A stretch of 64,000 nt of DNA from Methyloversatilis sp. (GCF_030696805.1 NZ_JAUYRO010000036.1:1-64000), one strand, 5' to 3'. Positions 52,960 through 62,514 are shown, counted from the stretch's first letter. Made by a program: numbers and translations. The notes: generated by a model not told the origin, from the sequence alone.

Positions 52960-52975
52960 TGTTCCACGTGAAACA
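52960..52975. other. parS centromere site 1
   Basis: TGTTCCACGTGAAACA, which differs by one base from the TGTTTCACGTGAAACA consensus ParB site. It lies directly after the mnmE stop, about 4.7 kb upstream of parB. It is the nucleation point for ParB spreading in chromosome segregation. Confidence 0.93.
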
Positions 52976-52989
52976 ACCGGAACTTCGTT

Positions 52990-53751
52990 TTGTTCGCTGA
53001 CTTCACCCTGTTGTTCGTCGGCGCATTCTTTGCGGGACTTGTCGATGCCATGGTCGGCGGCGGCGGCTTGGTGCAGATACCGCTGCTGTTCAACGTTTTC
53101 CCGGGCGTCGCGCCGGCGACCCTGTTCGGCACCAACAAGGCAGTAAGCATTGTCGGGACGGCCTTCGCGGCGCGCCGCTATCTTGGCAAGGTCGACATGG
53201 ATTGGCGCGTGCTCTGGCGTGCTGCCCTGGCTGCGTTCGTCGCGTCATTTGCCGGTGCCGCAGCGGTCGGTCTGTTCCCGCCGCAAATGTTGCGACCGTT
53301 GGTCATCGTGCTTTTGGTCGCCGTGCTTGGCTACACGCTGAAGAAGAAGGACTTCGGCGCTTCGTCGCGCAGCGTCGAACGCAAGGCGCACCCGATGCTT
53401 GCACTTGTATTGGGCGCGGCGATCGGCTTCTACGACGGTTTCTTCGGGCCCGGTACGGGCAGCTTCCTGATCTTTCTGTTCATCCGCTGCTATGCGTGGG
53501 ATTTCCTGCGTGCGTCGGCCGCCGCCAAGGTCGTCAACGTCAGCACCAATCTGGCGGCGCTGTGCTGGTTCGTGCCGGTGGGAGCGATCATGATCAAGGT
53601 GGCGGCCGTGATGGCGCTGGCCAATCTTGCTGGCGCATGGGTCGGAGCCCACCTTGCAATGAAAAACGGCGCACTGTTCGTGCGCCGCGTTTTCATTGTT
53701 GTGGTCAGTGTGCTGATCGCGCGTTTGACCTGGGATGTGTTGTCCACCTGA
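52990..53751 (+). CDS. TSUP-family permease (TauE/SafE)
   Basis: An inner-membrane protein of 253 residues with about eight hydrophobic segments. The family hallmarks are GLVDAMVGGGGLVQIPLL (about 15-32) and GFYDGFFGPGTGSFLIF (about 143-159). TauE/SafE proteins export sulfite or sulfonates, but the substrate here is unknown. The start is a TTG. The gene sits between two parS sites, inside the origin-proximal segregation region, where it is an unusual passenger. Confidence 0.88.
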   Translation: MFADFTLLFVGAFFAGLVDAMVGGGGLVQIPLLFNVFPGVAPATLFGTNKAVSIVGTAFAARRYLGKVDMDWRVLWRAALAAFVASFAGAAAVGLFPPQMLRPLVIVLLVAVLGYTLKKKDFGASSRSVERKAHPMLALVLGAAIGFYDGFFGPGTGSFLIFLFIRCYAWDFLRASAAAKVVNVSTNLAALCWFVPVGAIMIKVAAVMALANLAGAWVGAHLAMKNGALFVRRVFIVVVSVLIARLTWDVLST

Positions 53752-53777
53752 ACGATGTTTCACGTGAAACATCGTTC
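53750..53777. other. parS centromere site 2 inside a 28-base perfect palindrome
   Basis: A consensus parS, TGTTTCACGTGAAACA, at 53756-53771. It is embedded in a longer perfect palindrome that extends six more bases on each side (GAACGA outwards). It overlaps the last two bases of the TSUP gene. The extended symmetry could let it double as a termination hairpin for the gene or raise ParB affinity. Confidence 0.95.
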
Positions 53778-53796
53778 AGATGTAGCCGATAAACAA

Positions 53797-54126
53797 TCAA
53801 TGACCGAAGCGGATTGGCGGCAGCACGATGGTCACCCCACTACCACCGCGATAGCCGTGATGACCGTAACCGCCATAGCCGTAGTAGCGCGGCGGTGGTG
53901 CGACGTAGTAGGCAGGCCCACCATAGTAGTGGTTGCTCACCCGTGGACCGTAATGACGATGGCCGTGGCCACGGTGATGGCGGCCGAAGTCATGATGCCC
54001 ACGGTAGTCTTTCTGGTAGCCGTGGTGGCGGTCGCCGCGGTGGCCACGCCAGTCATCGCGGTCAGCCATGGCAACGCCGCTGAAAGTCAATGTGAGCGCA
54101 GCAAGTACCGAACTGAGGGTTTTCAT
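53797..54126 (-). CDS. Secreted His/Gly/Tyr-rich protein
   Basis: A 109-residue protein with a clear signal peptide (VLAALTLTFSGVAMA, cut near residue 21). The mature part is very rich in His, Gly, Arg and Tyr: RGHRGDRHHGYQKDY, GRHHRGHGHRHYG and a run of Tyr-Gly-His repeats, ending VTIVLPPIRFGH. Such composition suggests metal binding or envelope binding, but no known domain is seen. It is convergent with the TSUP gene. A ribosome site upstream of the ATG is not obvious. Confidence 0.75.
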   Translation of the reverse strand: MKTLSSVLAALTLTFSGVAMADRDDWRGHRGDRHHGYQKDYRGHHDFGRHHRGHGHRHYGPRVSNHYYGGPAYYVAPPPRYYGYGGYGHHGYRGGSGVTIVLPPIRFGH

Positions 54127-54290
54127 GGTTCTCACTCTTGGTGAACACGTCACAAGCGTAGTGAGCGCGGACGCTTTGCGCCGTAAGCAACTGTAAGAAC
54201 TTGCAAGGCTACAAGGGCGTGCGACCTTGGTGATCGTTGCCTTCGGTCGTATCATTCAGCCCCTTCGTCTTATTTTGCATTGCAGCGAAA

Positions 54291-56180
54291 ATGGATTTCC
54301 CGACCCGTTACGACGTGATCGTCATTGGCGGCGGCCATGCCGGTACCGAAGCCGCGCTGGCGGCTGCGCGGTCGGGCGTGCGCACGCTGCTGCTGACGCA
54401 CAACATCGAAACGCTGGGCCAGATGTCGTGCAATCCGTCGATCGGCGGCATCGGCAAAGGTCATCTGGTGAAGGAAGTCGATGCGCTCGGCGGTGCGATG
54501 GCGCTGGCTACCGACGAGTCTGGCATACAGTTCCGCACACTCAATGCCAGCAAGGGCCCGGCGGTGCGCGCCACGCGCGCCCAGGCCGACCGCGTTCTGT
54601 ACAAGGCGGCCATCCGCAGCCGGCTTGAAAATCAGCCGAACCTCGATCTGTTCCAGCAGGCTGCCGCCGATCTGATCATGGACGGCGACCGTGTCGCCGG
54701 CGTCGTGACCGAAGTCGGTATCCGCTTCCGTGCGCGGTCGGTTGTGCTGACTGCCGGCACCTTCCTGAATGGCCGGGTACATGTCGGTCTGGAGAACCAT
54801 TCCGCCGGTCGCGCAGGCGATCCACCCGCGATCCGCCTGGCCGAAAAGCTGAAGGAACTTGCGCTGCCGCAAGGTCGCCTGAAGACCGGCACGCCACCGC
54901 GCATAGACGGTCGCAGCATCGATTATTCGTTGATGGAAGCGCAGCCGGGCGATGACCCGGTGCCGGTGTTCAGCTTCATCGGCAAGCGCGCCATGCATCC
55001 GCGCCAGTTGCCATGCTGGATCACGCACACCACGACGCGCACGCACGACATCATCCGCGGCGGTCTTGATCGCTCGCCGATGTACACCGGCGTGATCGAA
55101 GGCGTCGGTCCGCGCTACTGCCCGAGCATCGAGGACAAGATCCACCGCTTCGCCGATCGCGACAGCCACAACATCTTCCTGGAACCGGAAGGCCTGACGA
55201 CGCACGAGGTGTATCCGAACGGCATTTCGACATCGCTTCCGTTTGACGTTCAGATCGATCTGGTGCGCAGCATTCCAGGTCTTGAGAACGCCCACATCCT
55301 GCGGCCCGGCTACGCCATCGAGTACGACTACTACGATCCGCGCGGTCTGAAGTCCTCGCTTGAAACCCGGGCGATCAACGGCCTGTTCTTTGCCGGTCAG
55401 ATCAATGGCACGACCGGCTACGAAGAGGCGGCTGCGCAGGGCCTGCTGGCCGGTCTGAACGCGGCGCGTCAGGTGCGCGACCTCGATGCATGGTGCCCGG
55501 CGCGCAGCGAGGCCTACCTGGGCGTGCTGGTCGATGACCTGATCACGCGCGGCGTGTCCGAGCCCTACCGCATGTTCACGTCGCGCGCCGAGTACCGGCT
55601 CAGTCTGCGTGAAGACAACGCCGACCTGCGGCTGACCGACGTCGCGCGCGACATGGGCTTGATCGACGACGCGCGCTGGGATGCCTACAACCGCAAGCGC
55701 GACGCGATCGCCGGTGAAACGCAGCGCCTGCGCGCGACCTGGGTACGCCCGGACACCGTTCCGGCGAGCGACGCCATCCGTGTGCTCGGCAAGCCGATCG
55801 AGCACGAGTATTCGCTGTTCGATCTGTTGCGCCGGCCGGACGTGAGCTATGCCGCGCTGATGACGCTGCCGGGCGCGCCCGAGCCGATCACTGACATCGA
55901 CGCAATCGAACAGCTGGACATCCTGGCCAAGTACCAGGGTTACATCGATCGCCAGCAGGACGAAGTCGAGCGCTTGCGCGCCACAGAAGACACGCGCCTG
56001 CCTGATGACATGGATTACGCCGCCGTGACCGGCCTGTCGCGCGAGGTGCGCCAGAAGCTGGTGCAGCACCGCCCGGAAACGCTGGGCCAGGCCTCGCGCA
56101 TCCAGGGCATCACGCCGGCCGCGATATCGCTGCTGCTGGTACACCTGAAGAAGCGTCAGGCCGTGCGCAGCGCGGCCTGA
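54291..56180 (+). CDS. mnmG: tRNA uridine 5-carboxymethylaminomethyl modification enzyme MnmG
   Basis: An FAD-dependent partner of MnmE, 629 residues. The dinucleotide-binding motif [17 protein letters not shown] is at about residues 9-25, [20 protein letters not shown] near 47 holds a conserved Cys, and the [17 protein letters not shown] motif is near 370. The C-terminal helical domain binds tRNA. I chose the ATG at 54291 by family alignment. Confidence 0.97.
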   Translation: MDFPTRYDVIVIGGGHAGTEAALAAARSGVRTLLLTHNIETLGQMSCNPSIGGIGKGHLVKEVDALGGAMALATDESGIQFRTLNASKGPAVRATRAQADRVLYKAAIRSRLENQPNLDLFQQAAADLIMDGDRVAGVVTEVGIRFRARSVVLTAGTFLNGRVHVGLENHSAGRAGDPPAIRLAEKLKELALPQGRLKTGTPPRIDGRSIDYSLMEAQPGDDPVPVFSFIGKRAMHPRQLPCWITHTTTRTHDIIRGGLDRSPMYTGVIEGVGPRYCPSIEDKIHRFADRDSHNIFLEPEGLTTHEVYPNGISTSLPFDVQIDLVRSIPGLENAHILRPGYAIEYDYYDPRGLKSSLETRAINGLFFAGQINGTTGYEEAAAQGLLAGLNAARQVRDLDAWCPARSEAYLGVLVDDLITRGVSEPYRMFTSRAEYRLSLREDNADLRLTDVARDMGLIDDARWDAYNRKRDAIAGETQRLRATWVRPDTVPASDAIRVLGKPIEHEYSLFDLLRRPDVSYAALMTLPGAPEPITDIDAIEQLDILAKYQGYIDRQQDEVERLRATEDTRLPDDMDYAAVTGLSREVRQKLVQHRPETLGQASRIQGITPAAISLLLVHLKKRQAVRSAA

Positions 56181-56226
56181 GCCGCTGAGCCGACCCCAAA
56201 ATGAAGTTGCCCCAAGCGATCTGCCC

Positions 56227-56865
56227 ATGACCTTGCAAACCGAACTGGCCGCCGGCCTCAACGTCCTCGACCTGTCGATTCCCGCTGCCGCGCAAACGCG
56301 ACTGCTGCGTTTCATCGCGCTGATGGCCAAGTGGAACGCGGTGTACAACCTCACCGCGATCCGCGAAGAGTCGCGCATGCTGACGCATCACCTGCTCGAT
56401 GCGCTGTCGATTGCCCGCTTCATTCCGGACGGTTCGACGCTGATCGACATCGGTTCCGGTGGCGGCGTGCCGGGCATTCCGCTGGCCATCGCGCGGCCCG
56501 ACCTCGATGTGCTGTCAGTCGAGCCGAATTCGAAGAAGGCGTCGTTCCAGCAGCAGGTACGCATCGACCTCGGCCTGGAGAACTTCGACGTGCAGATTGC
56601 GCGCGCCGAAGCGGTCGAGCTGTCGCAGAGCCGTGACTTCATCGTGTCGCGCGCCTTTGGCGATCTGGCCGATTTCATCAAGGTGGCCGGACATCTGCTG
56701 AAGCCCGACGGCCAGATGCTGGCGATGAAGGGCGTTTACCCGGATGAGGAAGTGCGCGCCATTCCCGCCGGCTGGGCCTTGCGCCGGGCCGAGGAACTGC
56801 AGGTGCCGGGCGTCGAGGGCGCGCGTCATCTGCTGTGGCTTGCCCGCGTGCCCGCTGCAGGCTGA
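56227..56865 (+). CDS. rsmG: 16S rRNA (guanine-N7) methyltransferase RsmG
   Basis: A SAM-dependent methyltransferase of 212 residues that makes m7G527 in 16S rRNA. The SAM-binding motif is LIDIGSGGGVPGIPLAIARP near 75, preceded by KWNAVYNLTAIRE near 37. It follows mnmG by 47 bases and precedes parA by seven, the usual order. Confidence 0.97.
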   Translation: MTLQTELAAGLNVLDLSIPAAAQTRLLRFIALMAKWNAVYNLTAIREESRMLTHHLLDALSIARFIPDGSTLIDIGSGGGVPGIPLAIARPDLDVLSVEPNSKKASFQQQVRIDLGLENFDVQIARAEAVELSQSRDFIVSRAFGDLADFIKVAGHLLKPDGQMLAMKGVYPDEEVRAIPAGWALRRAEELQVPGVEGARHLLWLARVPAAG

Positions 56866-56872
56866 CCGGCCG

Positions 56873-57643
56873 ATGCCGCGCATTTTTGCGATCGCCAACC
56901 AGAAAGGCGGGGTCGGCAAGACGACGACCAGCGTCAACCTCGCCGCCGCGCTGGGTCAAGCTGGCCAGCGCACGCTGCTGGTCGACCTCGATCCCCAGGG
57001 CAACGCCACGATGGGTGCCGGCGTCGACAAGCGCGCGCTCAAGTCCAGCGTCTACCCGGTGCTGCTTGGCCTTGCCTCGCTCGCCGAAGCGCGCGTCGCC
57101 AGCCCGCATGCCGGTCTGGACGTGCTGCCGGCCAACCGCGATCTGGCGGGTGCAGAAGTCGAGCTGGTCCAGATTGAAAATCGGGAAAACCGATTGAAGA
57201 ATGCCATTTCGGAGTGCGCAGACGATTACGACTTCGTGCTGATCGATTGCCCGCCCAGCCTGAGCCTGCTGACGCTGAATGGTCTGTGCGCGGCGCACGG
57301 CGTCATCATTCCGATGCAGTGCGAGTACTACGCGCTCGAAGGCCTGTCCGATCTGGTGAATACCATCAAGAAGGTGCATGCCAACCTGAACCGCGACCTG
57401 AAGGTGATCGGCCTGCTGCGCGTCATGTTCGACCCGCGCAGCACGCTGTCGCAACAGGTATCAGCCCAGCTCGAATCGCACTTCGGCGACAAGGTGTTCA
57501 AAACGGTCGTCCCGCGCAACGTCCGCCTGGCCGAGGCGCCCAGCTACGGCGTGCCGGGGGTGTTGTTCGACAAGAGCGCCAAGGGGGCACAGGCCTACAC
57601 CGCGTTCGCGCAGGAAATGATCGAGCGGGTGAAAACCCTCTAG
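56873..57643 (+). CDS. parA: Chromosome partitioning ATPase ParA
   Basis: A ParA/Soj-type Walker ATPase of 256 residues. The deviant Walker A KGGVGKTTTSVNLAAAL is at about residues 11-27 and the LIDCPPSLSLLT Walker B near 122. It pulls ParB-parS complexes during segregation. The ATG starts seven bases after the rsmG stop. The first methionine is confirmed by MPRIFAIANQKGG at the N-terminus. Confidence 0.97.
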   Translation: MPRIFAIANQKGGVGKTTTSVNLAAALGQAGQRTLLVDLDPQGNATMGAGVDKRALKSSVYPVLLGLASLAEARVASPHAGLDVLPANRDLAGAEVELVQIENRENRLKNAISECADDYDFVLIDCPPSLSLLTLNGLCAAHGVIIPMQCEYYALEGLSDLVNTIKKVHANLNRDLKVIGLLRVMFDPRSTLSQQVSAQLESHFGDKVFKTVVPRNVRLAEAPSYGVPGVLFDKSAKGAQAYTAFAQEMIERVKTL

Positions 57644-57678
57644 CGGCGTACATCCGCCATAAAAGAAGAAGGCAAACA

Positions 57679-58536
57679 ATGACCCCACCCAAACAGAAAG
57701 GTCTCGGCCGCGGGCTGGACGCACTGCTGGCCGGCAATTCCGGCGAGTCGGGCAACGCCGGCGAGCTGCGAACATTGGCAGTCGGCGCCCTGCAGCCGGG
57801 CAAGTACCAGCCACGCACGCGAATGGATCCCGGCTCGCTCGAAGAGCTGGCCGAGTCGATCCGCGCGCAGGGCATCATGCAGCCCATCCTGGTGCGCGAG
57901 GTCGCGCGCGAGCGCTTCGAAATCATCGCCGGCGAACGCCGCTGGCGTGCCGCACAGCTGGCCGGGCTGACCGAAGTGCCGGCGCTGGTGCGCGAGATCG
58001 CCGACGAAGCCGCGCTGGCGATGAGCCTGATCGAGAACATCCAGCGCGAGAACCTGAATCCGCTCGAGGAGGCGGCCGGCGTGCAGCGGCTGATCGACGA
58101 ATTCGGCATGACGCATGAGCAGGCGGCCACAGCAATCGGCCGCTCGCGATCGGCCACCACCAATCTGCTGCGACTGCTGCAGCTGGCCGAGCCGGTACAG
58201 GAACAGCTGATCACCGGCGACCTCGACATGGGCCATGCGCGCGCGCTCTTGACGCTGCCGCGCGCCGACCAGATTGCGCTGGCCAATCGCGTCGTGGCGC
58301 AGGGCCTGACCGTGCGCGACACCGAAAAGCTGGTGGCGCAGGGCGGTGTGGCCGAACAGGGCGGCAAGCGCGCGGCCAGCGTGCCGCGCGATCTGGCGCG
58401 GCTGGAAGAGGAACTGTCCGACCTGCTGGGCGCCGTGGTCAGTGTGCAGGCCAACGCGCGTGGTGCCGGCAAGGTGGCCATCCGCTTCAACGACCTCGAC
58501 CAGCTCGACGGCCTGATCGCGCGCCTGCGCGGCTGA
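57679..58536 (+). CDS. parB: Chromosome partitioning protein ParB
   Basis: A parS-binding CTP-switch protein of 285 residues. The N-terminal ParA-stimulating start KQKGLGRGLDALLAG is followed by the ParB/Srx domain with the GERRWRAAQLAGL motif near 88, and the HTH domain (MTHEQAATAIGRSRSATTN near 148). The C-terminal dimerization region is QANARGAGKVAIRFNDLDQL. An AAGAAGG ribosome site precedes the ATG. Its likely binding sites are the two parS palindromes upstream of mnmG. Confidence 0.97.
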   Translation: MTPPKQKGLGRGLDALLAGNSGESGNAGELRTLAVGALQPGKYQPRTRMDPGSLEELAESIRAQGIMQPILVREVARERFEIIAGERRWRAAQLAGLTEVPALVREIADEAALAMSLIENIQRENLNPLEEAAGVQRLIDEFGMTHEQAATAIGRSRSATTNLLRLLQLAEPVQEQLITGDLDMGHARALLTLPRADQIALANRVVAQGLTVRDTEKLVAQGGVAEQGGKRAASVPRDLARLEEELSDLLGAVVSVQANARGAGKVAIRFNDLDQLDGLIARLRG

Positions 58537-58575
58537 GCGCGGTCTACCCGGCGTTCTGCCGCCGCCCGCACGCCC

Positions 58576-59448
58576 ATGCGTTCAGCCATCGAGTTCATGC
58601 TGCTGGGTCTCGTCTGGGGGGCGTCGTTCGCGCTGTACCGCGTGGCGATACCGGAATTCGGCCTCGCGGCGACTGTCAGCCTGCGCCTGCTGCTGGCGGC
58701 GACGGCGCTTTGCCTCGTGTTCGGTTCGCCGCTGCGCAGCGTCGCGCCCCTCGACAGGCGGCGCACGCTCGGCTGGCTAGCGCTGATCGGCGCCGGCACC
58801 ACCGCGCTGCCCTTTACGCTGTTTGCTGAAACCGTCATGCGTTCCAGCGCCGGTTTTGCCGCCGTGCTCAACGCCAGTTCGCCGCTCTTTTCCGCTCTGC
58901 TCGCGGTGTGCGTGTGGCACGAGGCGCTGTCGCGCAGCAAGGCGGTCGGCCTGATGCTGGGCTTTGCCGGCGTCGCATTGCTGGCCAGCTTGCGCGAGCT
59001 CGGTCCGTTGCGCATCGGTATCGACGCTGTGTTGCTCGGCCTTGCCGGCGCCGCCTGCTACGGGCTGGGCGTGCAGCTGGCGCGGCGCAAGCTCGGCGAG
59101 CTGAATGCATCCTCGGTCGCAACCGGGTTTTCGGTCGCTGGCGCGCTGCTGCTGCTGCCCTGGGCGCTTGCATCGCTGCCCGTTGCGCTGCCGTCGTGGC
59201 CGGCCATCGCTGCGATACTGGTACTCGGCCTGGTGTCGACCGCGCTGGGCAACGTCATGTACTTCCGGCTGCTTGGCCGCATCGGCGCGACGCCGGCGCT
59301 GAGCGTCACTTTCGTGATTCCGCCCTTCGCCATGCTGTGGGGTCATCTGCTGTTCGAAGAGGTGCCGACACCCGCCATGCTTGCCAGCACTGCGGTCATT
59401 CTGGTCGGCACCGCGCTGACCCTGGGATGGCGGCGAACGTCCGGGTAA
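58576..59448 (+). CDS. EamA/DMT-family transporter
   Basis: An inner-membrane exporter of 290 residues with ten predicted hydrophobic segments in two EamA halves. It begins IEFMLLGLVWGASFALYRVA. The family exports amino acids, drugs or metabolites, and the substrate is unknown. It follows parB by about 40 bases and may be cotranscribed with it. It is a distant relative of the EamA gene at 16359. Confidence 0.88.
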   Translation: MRSAIEFMLLGLVWGASFALYRVAIPEFGLAATVSLRLLLAATALCLVFGSPLRSVAPLDRRRTLGWLALIGAGTTALPFTLFAETVMRSSAGFAAVLNASSPLFSALLAVCVWHEALSRSKAVGLMLGFAGVALLASLRELGPLRIGIDAVLLGLAGAACYGLGVQLARRKLGELNASSVATGFSVAGALLLLPWALASLPVALPSWPAIAAILVLGLVSTALGNVMYFRLLGRIGATPALSVTFVIPPFAMLWGHLLFEEVPTPAMLASTAVILVGTALTLGWRRTSG

Positions 59449-59621
59449 TATTCCCGGTCAACGGACTGCCGGGGACTGCCGTTATGCGCAAGGGCCGTTG
59501 CGCTTCGCATGACTTGTTCACCTTCTGCGGCTGGACTAGACTTGCGACCCGCGCCGCCGAGTTGATTCCGGAGAGCCCGGCCCCGCGATAATCATTGGTT
59601 AAACTACTGTCGAGGAACGTC

Positions 59622-59951
59622 ATGAGAACGATCATTTCCGCCGCCGTCTGTGCCATCGCGCTCGTGAGCGCGCCGGCTTTCGCCAGCAAGGATCTGGCTA
59701 CCGCCAAGGGCTGTCTGGGTTGTCACGCCATCGAAAAGGCTGGCGTTCTCGGCCCGGGCTATCAGGCTGTGGCGAAGAAGTATGAAGGCCAGAAGGACGC
59801 CGAAGGCAAGCTGGCAGCTTTCATTCGCGCCGGCACGCCGGCCGGCTCGAAGCTGATGTGGGGCGGTGCGGCGCCGATGCCGGCCAACCCTGCCCTCAGT
59901 GAAGCCGACGCCAAGAAGCTCGCTTCCTGGATTCTCGCGGGCGCCAAGTAA
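59622..59951 (+). CDS. Small class I cytochrome c
   Basis: A 109-residue periplasmic c-type cytochrome. A signal peptide (about residues 1-21, ending APAFA) precedes the heme site CLGCH near 31-35. The likely distal Met ligand is in LMWGGAAPMPANP near 82-90. The size and motif order resemble c-551/c-552 electron carriers. The ATG has a GAGGAACG site. A strong terminator follows. Confidence 0.92.
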   Translation: MRTIISAAVCAIALVSAPAFASKDLATAKGCLGCHAIEKAGVLGPGYQAVAKKYEGQKDAEGKLAAFIRAGTPAGSKLMWGGAAPMPANPALSEADAKKLASWILAGAK

Positions 59952-59976
59952 GGCTGCAAAGTACGCTGCGCAACAG

Positions 59977-60006
59977 AAAGCCGGCTGGCGACAGCCGGCT
60001 TTTTTC
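59977..60006 (+). terminator. Rho-independent terminator of the cytochrome c gene
   Basis: The arms AAAGCCGGCTG and CAGCCGGCTTT close a four-base loop and run into a TTTTTT tract, 26 bases after the stop. Confidence 0.92.
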
Positions 60007-60115
60007 GTTTGTTCAGCTGGAATAGGAGCCCTTACACCCCCTTTCATCGGGCCAAAGGGTGACGCCGACCTTGCTAAGCTCGCATCGGACATGTGTCTGT
60101 CAGGAGAATTCGAGC

Positions 60116-61048
60116 ATGAGTGAAACGGCCCCGCCGCGCGTTCGTTACGGCAAGCAGGTCACCGAATCGATCAATCAGACCCGGGTGCGCTACGTCATCC
60201 TGCTCGGCTGCGCGTTTGCCACCCCCTTCCTCTTTCCGCCGACCTGGCCGCTCGTGCTGCTCGCAGTCGCCAGCTACGCGCTGCGCATGTTCGGCGTCGA
60301 AGCCATCTACCACCGCTACTTTTCGCACCGCGCCTTCAAGTGCTCGCGCCCGGTGCAGTTCGTGCTCGCGGTGATTGCGTCGCAGTGCGGCCAGCACGGG
60401 CCACTGTGGTGGGCGTCGGTGCATCGCGTCCATCACCAGAACGTCGAACAGCCGGATGATCCGATCTCGCCGCGCCAGCACGGGCTGATGCAGTCGCATG
60501 TCGGCTGGGTGTGGTGCGAGCGCTACAAGGACACCGATCTCGACGTGGTGCCCGACTTCGCCCGCTTTCCGGAAATCCAGTGGGTGAACAAGCACTACAC
60601 GCTGCTCATGCTGTCCGGCGCATTCTTCATCTGGCTATTGGCGACGGCGGGTGCCTTCGGCCCGACCGTGACCGGCGGCGCAGCGCTGATGTGGGGCTTC
60701 TTCCTGCCGACCGCGCTCGGCGTGCAGACAGTGTCACTGGTCAATTCGATCGGTCATTTCGGCCAACTGCCGGGCGGCTACCGCCGCTTCGATACCGACG
60801 ACGATTCGGTCAACCGCCCGCTGCTGGCGCTGCTGACGATGGGTGGCGGCTGGCACAACAATCACCACCGCTACGGCGCCAGCGCACGTGCCGGCTTCGC
60901 CTGGTACGAAATCGACCTGACGTACTACCTCCTCAAGCTGCTGGCCGCGCTGGGTATCATCCGCGACCTGCGCGACCAGCTTCCGGATGATGTGCGCGAA
61001 GAAGGCGGACTGGCGCCGGCTGCCTCGAAGGTCGGTGACCTCCGCTGA
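60116..61048 (+). CDS. Acyl-CoA / fatty-acid desaturase
   Basis: A membrane-bound di-iron desaturase of 310 residues, likely introducing a delta-9 double bond. The three histidine boxes are visible: HRYFSHR near 65, HRVHHQN near 103 and HNNHHRY near 244, with hydrophobic segments between. The ATG at 60116 has AGGAG about nine bases upstream. The product may feed the oleate hydratase at 31730, but this link is inference. Confidence 0.93.
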   Translation: MSETAPPRVRYGKQVTESINQTRVRYVILLGCAFATPFLFPPTWPLVLLAVASYALRMFGVEAIYHRYFSHRAFKCSRPVQFVLAVIASQCGQHGPLWWASVHRVHHQNVEQPDDPISPRQHGLMQSHVGWVWCERYKDTDLDVVPDFARFPEIQWVNKHYTLLMLSGAFFIWLLATAGAFGPTVTGGAALMWGFFLPTALGVQTVSLVNSIGHFGQLPGGYRRFDTDDDSVNRPLLALLTMGGGWHNNHHRYGASARAGFAWYEIDLTYYLLKLLAALGIIRDLRDQLPDDVREEGGLAPAASKVGDLR

Positions 61049-61192
61049 TGGCGTGTCGCACTTTTTTACAGAGCGGATGGCAGTGCTGCAACGCATGACC
61101 GGAGTGCCTTGTTCCCGTACATCATTTTTATGACGTGACTGTGATGGAACGATAGTTGCTGAACGCCAGCATCGCGTTCAAGGAGCTCCACC

Positions 61193-62446
61193 ATAGTTTT
61201 TCGTCGTCTTGCCCTGCCCCTGCTGCTCGCCTCATTCGTCGGTTCGGCGCAGGCCATTCCGCTGCTTGATTTCGGCGTCGGCGAAGAAGGCTTCGGCACC
61301 GAGTTCCTGCCCGCGAATGACGACGGCTCGACCAACCTGCTGGACCTGCCGTTCGACATCAACTTCTTCGGCAGCACGTACAGCAGCTTTTTCGCCAACA
61401 ACAACGGCAACATCACCTTCGAGTCTGCACTCGGCACCTTCACGCCGGATCCCTTCCCCGTCGCCAGTCAGCCAATGATTGCGCCGTACTGGGCTGACGT
61501 CGACACGCGTGTGGCGGGCAATCTGTGGATCCACTCGCCGAATGCCGACACCCTCGCGGTGACCTGGTCGGCCGTCGGCTACTTCGGTGACCAGATTCCC
61601 GGTGGCGGTGAAGAAGGCGGCGAAGGCAGCGGTGAAACGCTGCTCGCCGCGGCCGTCGGTCCGAAGACGAACAGCTTCCAGCTGGTGCTGCGCAATCGGG
61701 CCGACACGGGCACTGGCAACTTCGATGTGGATTTCCGCTACGCGCGCCTCGAATGGACCACCGGAGACGCCAGTGAAGGCACGGCTGGCCTGGGTGGAAT
61801 CCCTGCACAGGCCGGCTATGACGCCGGTGATGGCGTCAATTTCCTGACGCTGCCCGGATCGCGCTCCGATGACGTGCTCGATCTGCAGCACAGCAGCAAT
61901 GTGTCGTCCGAGACTCCGGGTCTGTGGACGTTCGCAATCCGCAACGGCGCACCGCCCGGATCGTCGCCGTCGAACCCGCTGCTGCCGGTGGCCACCGACG
62001 AAGGCTGGTCGTTTACCTTCAACGTACGGCCGGGCGAAATCTTCTTCATCGATCCCGACATCGCCATCGGCTACGACTACTTCCTCGAAAGCGGCCCGCT
62101 GTTCGCCAGCGTGCTGCTGCCGGAACTGGGCGACGACGCCTACGAAGTCTGGCTGTGGAACGGCGCCGAGTGGGTGTTCGCCGACAATGTGCTGGCCGGC
62201 GAGGAGTATCTGCTGAGCGAGGGCGTCGACCGCTTCCGCGTGCTCGGCATCGAAGAAAGCCTGGCACTCGATCCGCTGAACCCGACCGCCTTCGTGACCG
62301 GACTGACCTTCGCCGGAGCCGGTGCGGTCCAGCTGTCGCAGAACCCGATCGTGCTGTCGTTGCCGGTGCCCGAGCCGGAAACGTATGCGATGTTCCTCGC
62401 CGGTCTGGGCCTGATCGCGGCGGCGCGCCGCCGCGTGCGCAGCTGA
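61193..62446 (+). CDS. PEP-CTERM sorted exported protein with apparent ATA start
   Basis: An exported protein of about 417 residues with the PEP-CTERM anchor at its end: LPVPEPETYAMFLAGLGLIA then an Arg-rich tail. It is recognised and cut by exosortase. An N-terminal signal (FRRLALPLLLASFVGSAQA) leads into a beta-rich body with FGSTYSSFFANNNGNITFES near 60 and WADVDTRVAGNLW near 100. The frame is open from 61163, but no ATG, GTG or TTG precedes the signal peptide. The only codon in a normal position is ATA at 61193, seven bases after AAGGAG. Either ATA initiates or the original ATG was lost by a G-to-A change. Confidence 0.82.
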   Translation: MVFRRLALPLLLASFVGSAQAIPLLDFGVGEEGFGTEFLPANDDGSTNLLDLPFDINFFGSTYSSFFANNNGNITFESALGTFTPDPFPVASQPMIAPYWADVDTRVAGNLWIHSPNADTLAVTWSAVGYFGDQIPGGGEEGGEGSGETLLAAAVGPKTNSFQLVLRNRADTGTGNFDVDFRYARLEWTTGDASEGTAGLGGIPAQAGYDAGDGVNFLTLPGSRSDDVLDLQHSSNVSSETPGLWTFAIRNGAPPGSSPSNPLLPVATDEGWSFTFNVRPGEIFFIDPDIAIGYDYFLESGPLFASVLLPELGDDAYEVWLWNGAEWVFADNVLAGEEYLLSEGVDRFRVLGIEESLALDPLNPTAFVTGLTFAGAGAVQLSQNPIVLSLPVPEPETYAMFLAGLGLIAAARRRVRS

Positions 62447-62470
62447 CGGAGACGCGGTTCCGGGGTGCCG

Positions 62471-62514
62471 AAAAGCCGGCGTGCGAGCCGACGTAATCGC
62501 ACGCCGGCTTTTTT
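62471..62514 (+). terminator. Rho-independent terminator after the PEP-CTERM gene
   Basis: Long complementary arms (AAAAGCCGGCGTGCGA and its complement) close a loop of about ten bases and end in TTTTTT. It lies about 25 bases after the stop codon. Confidence 0.92.
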
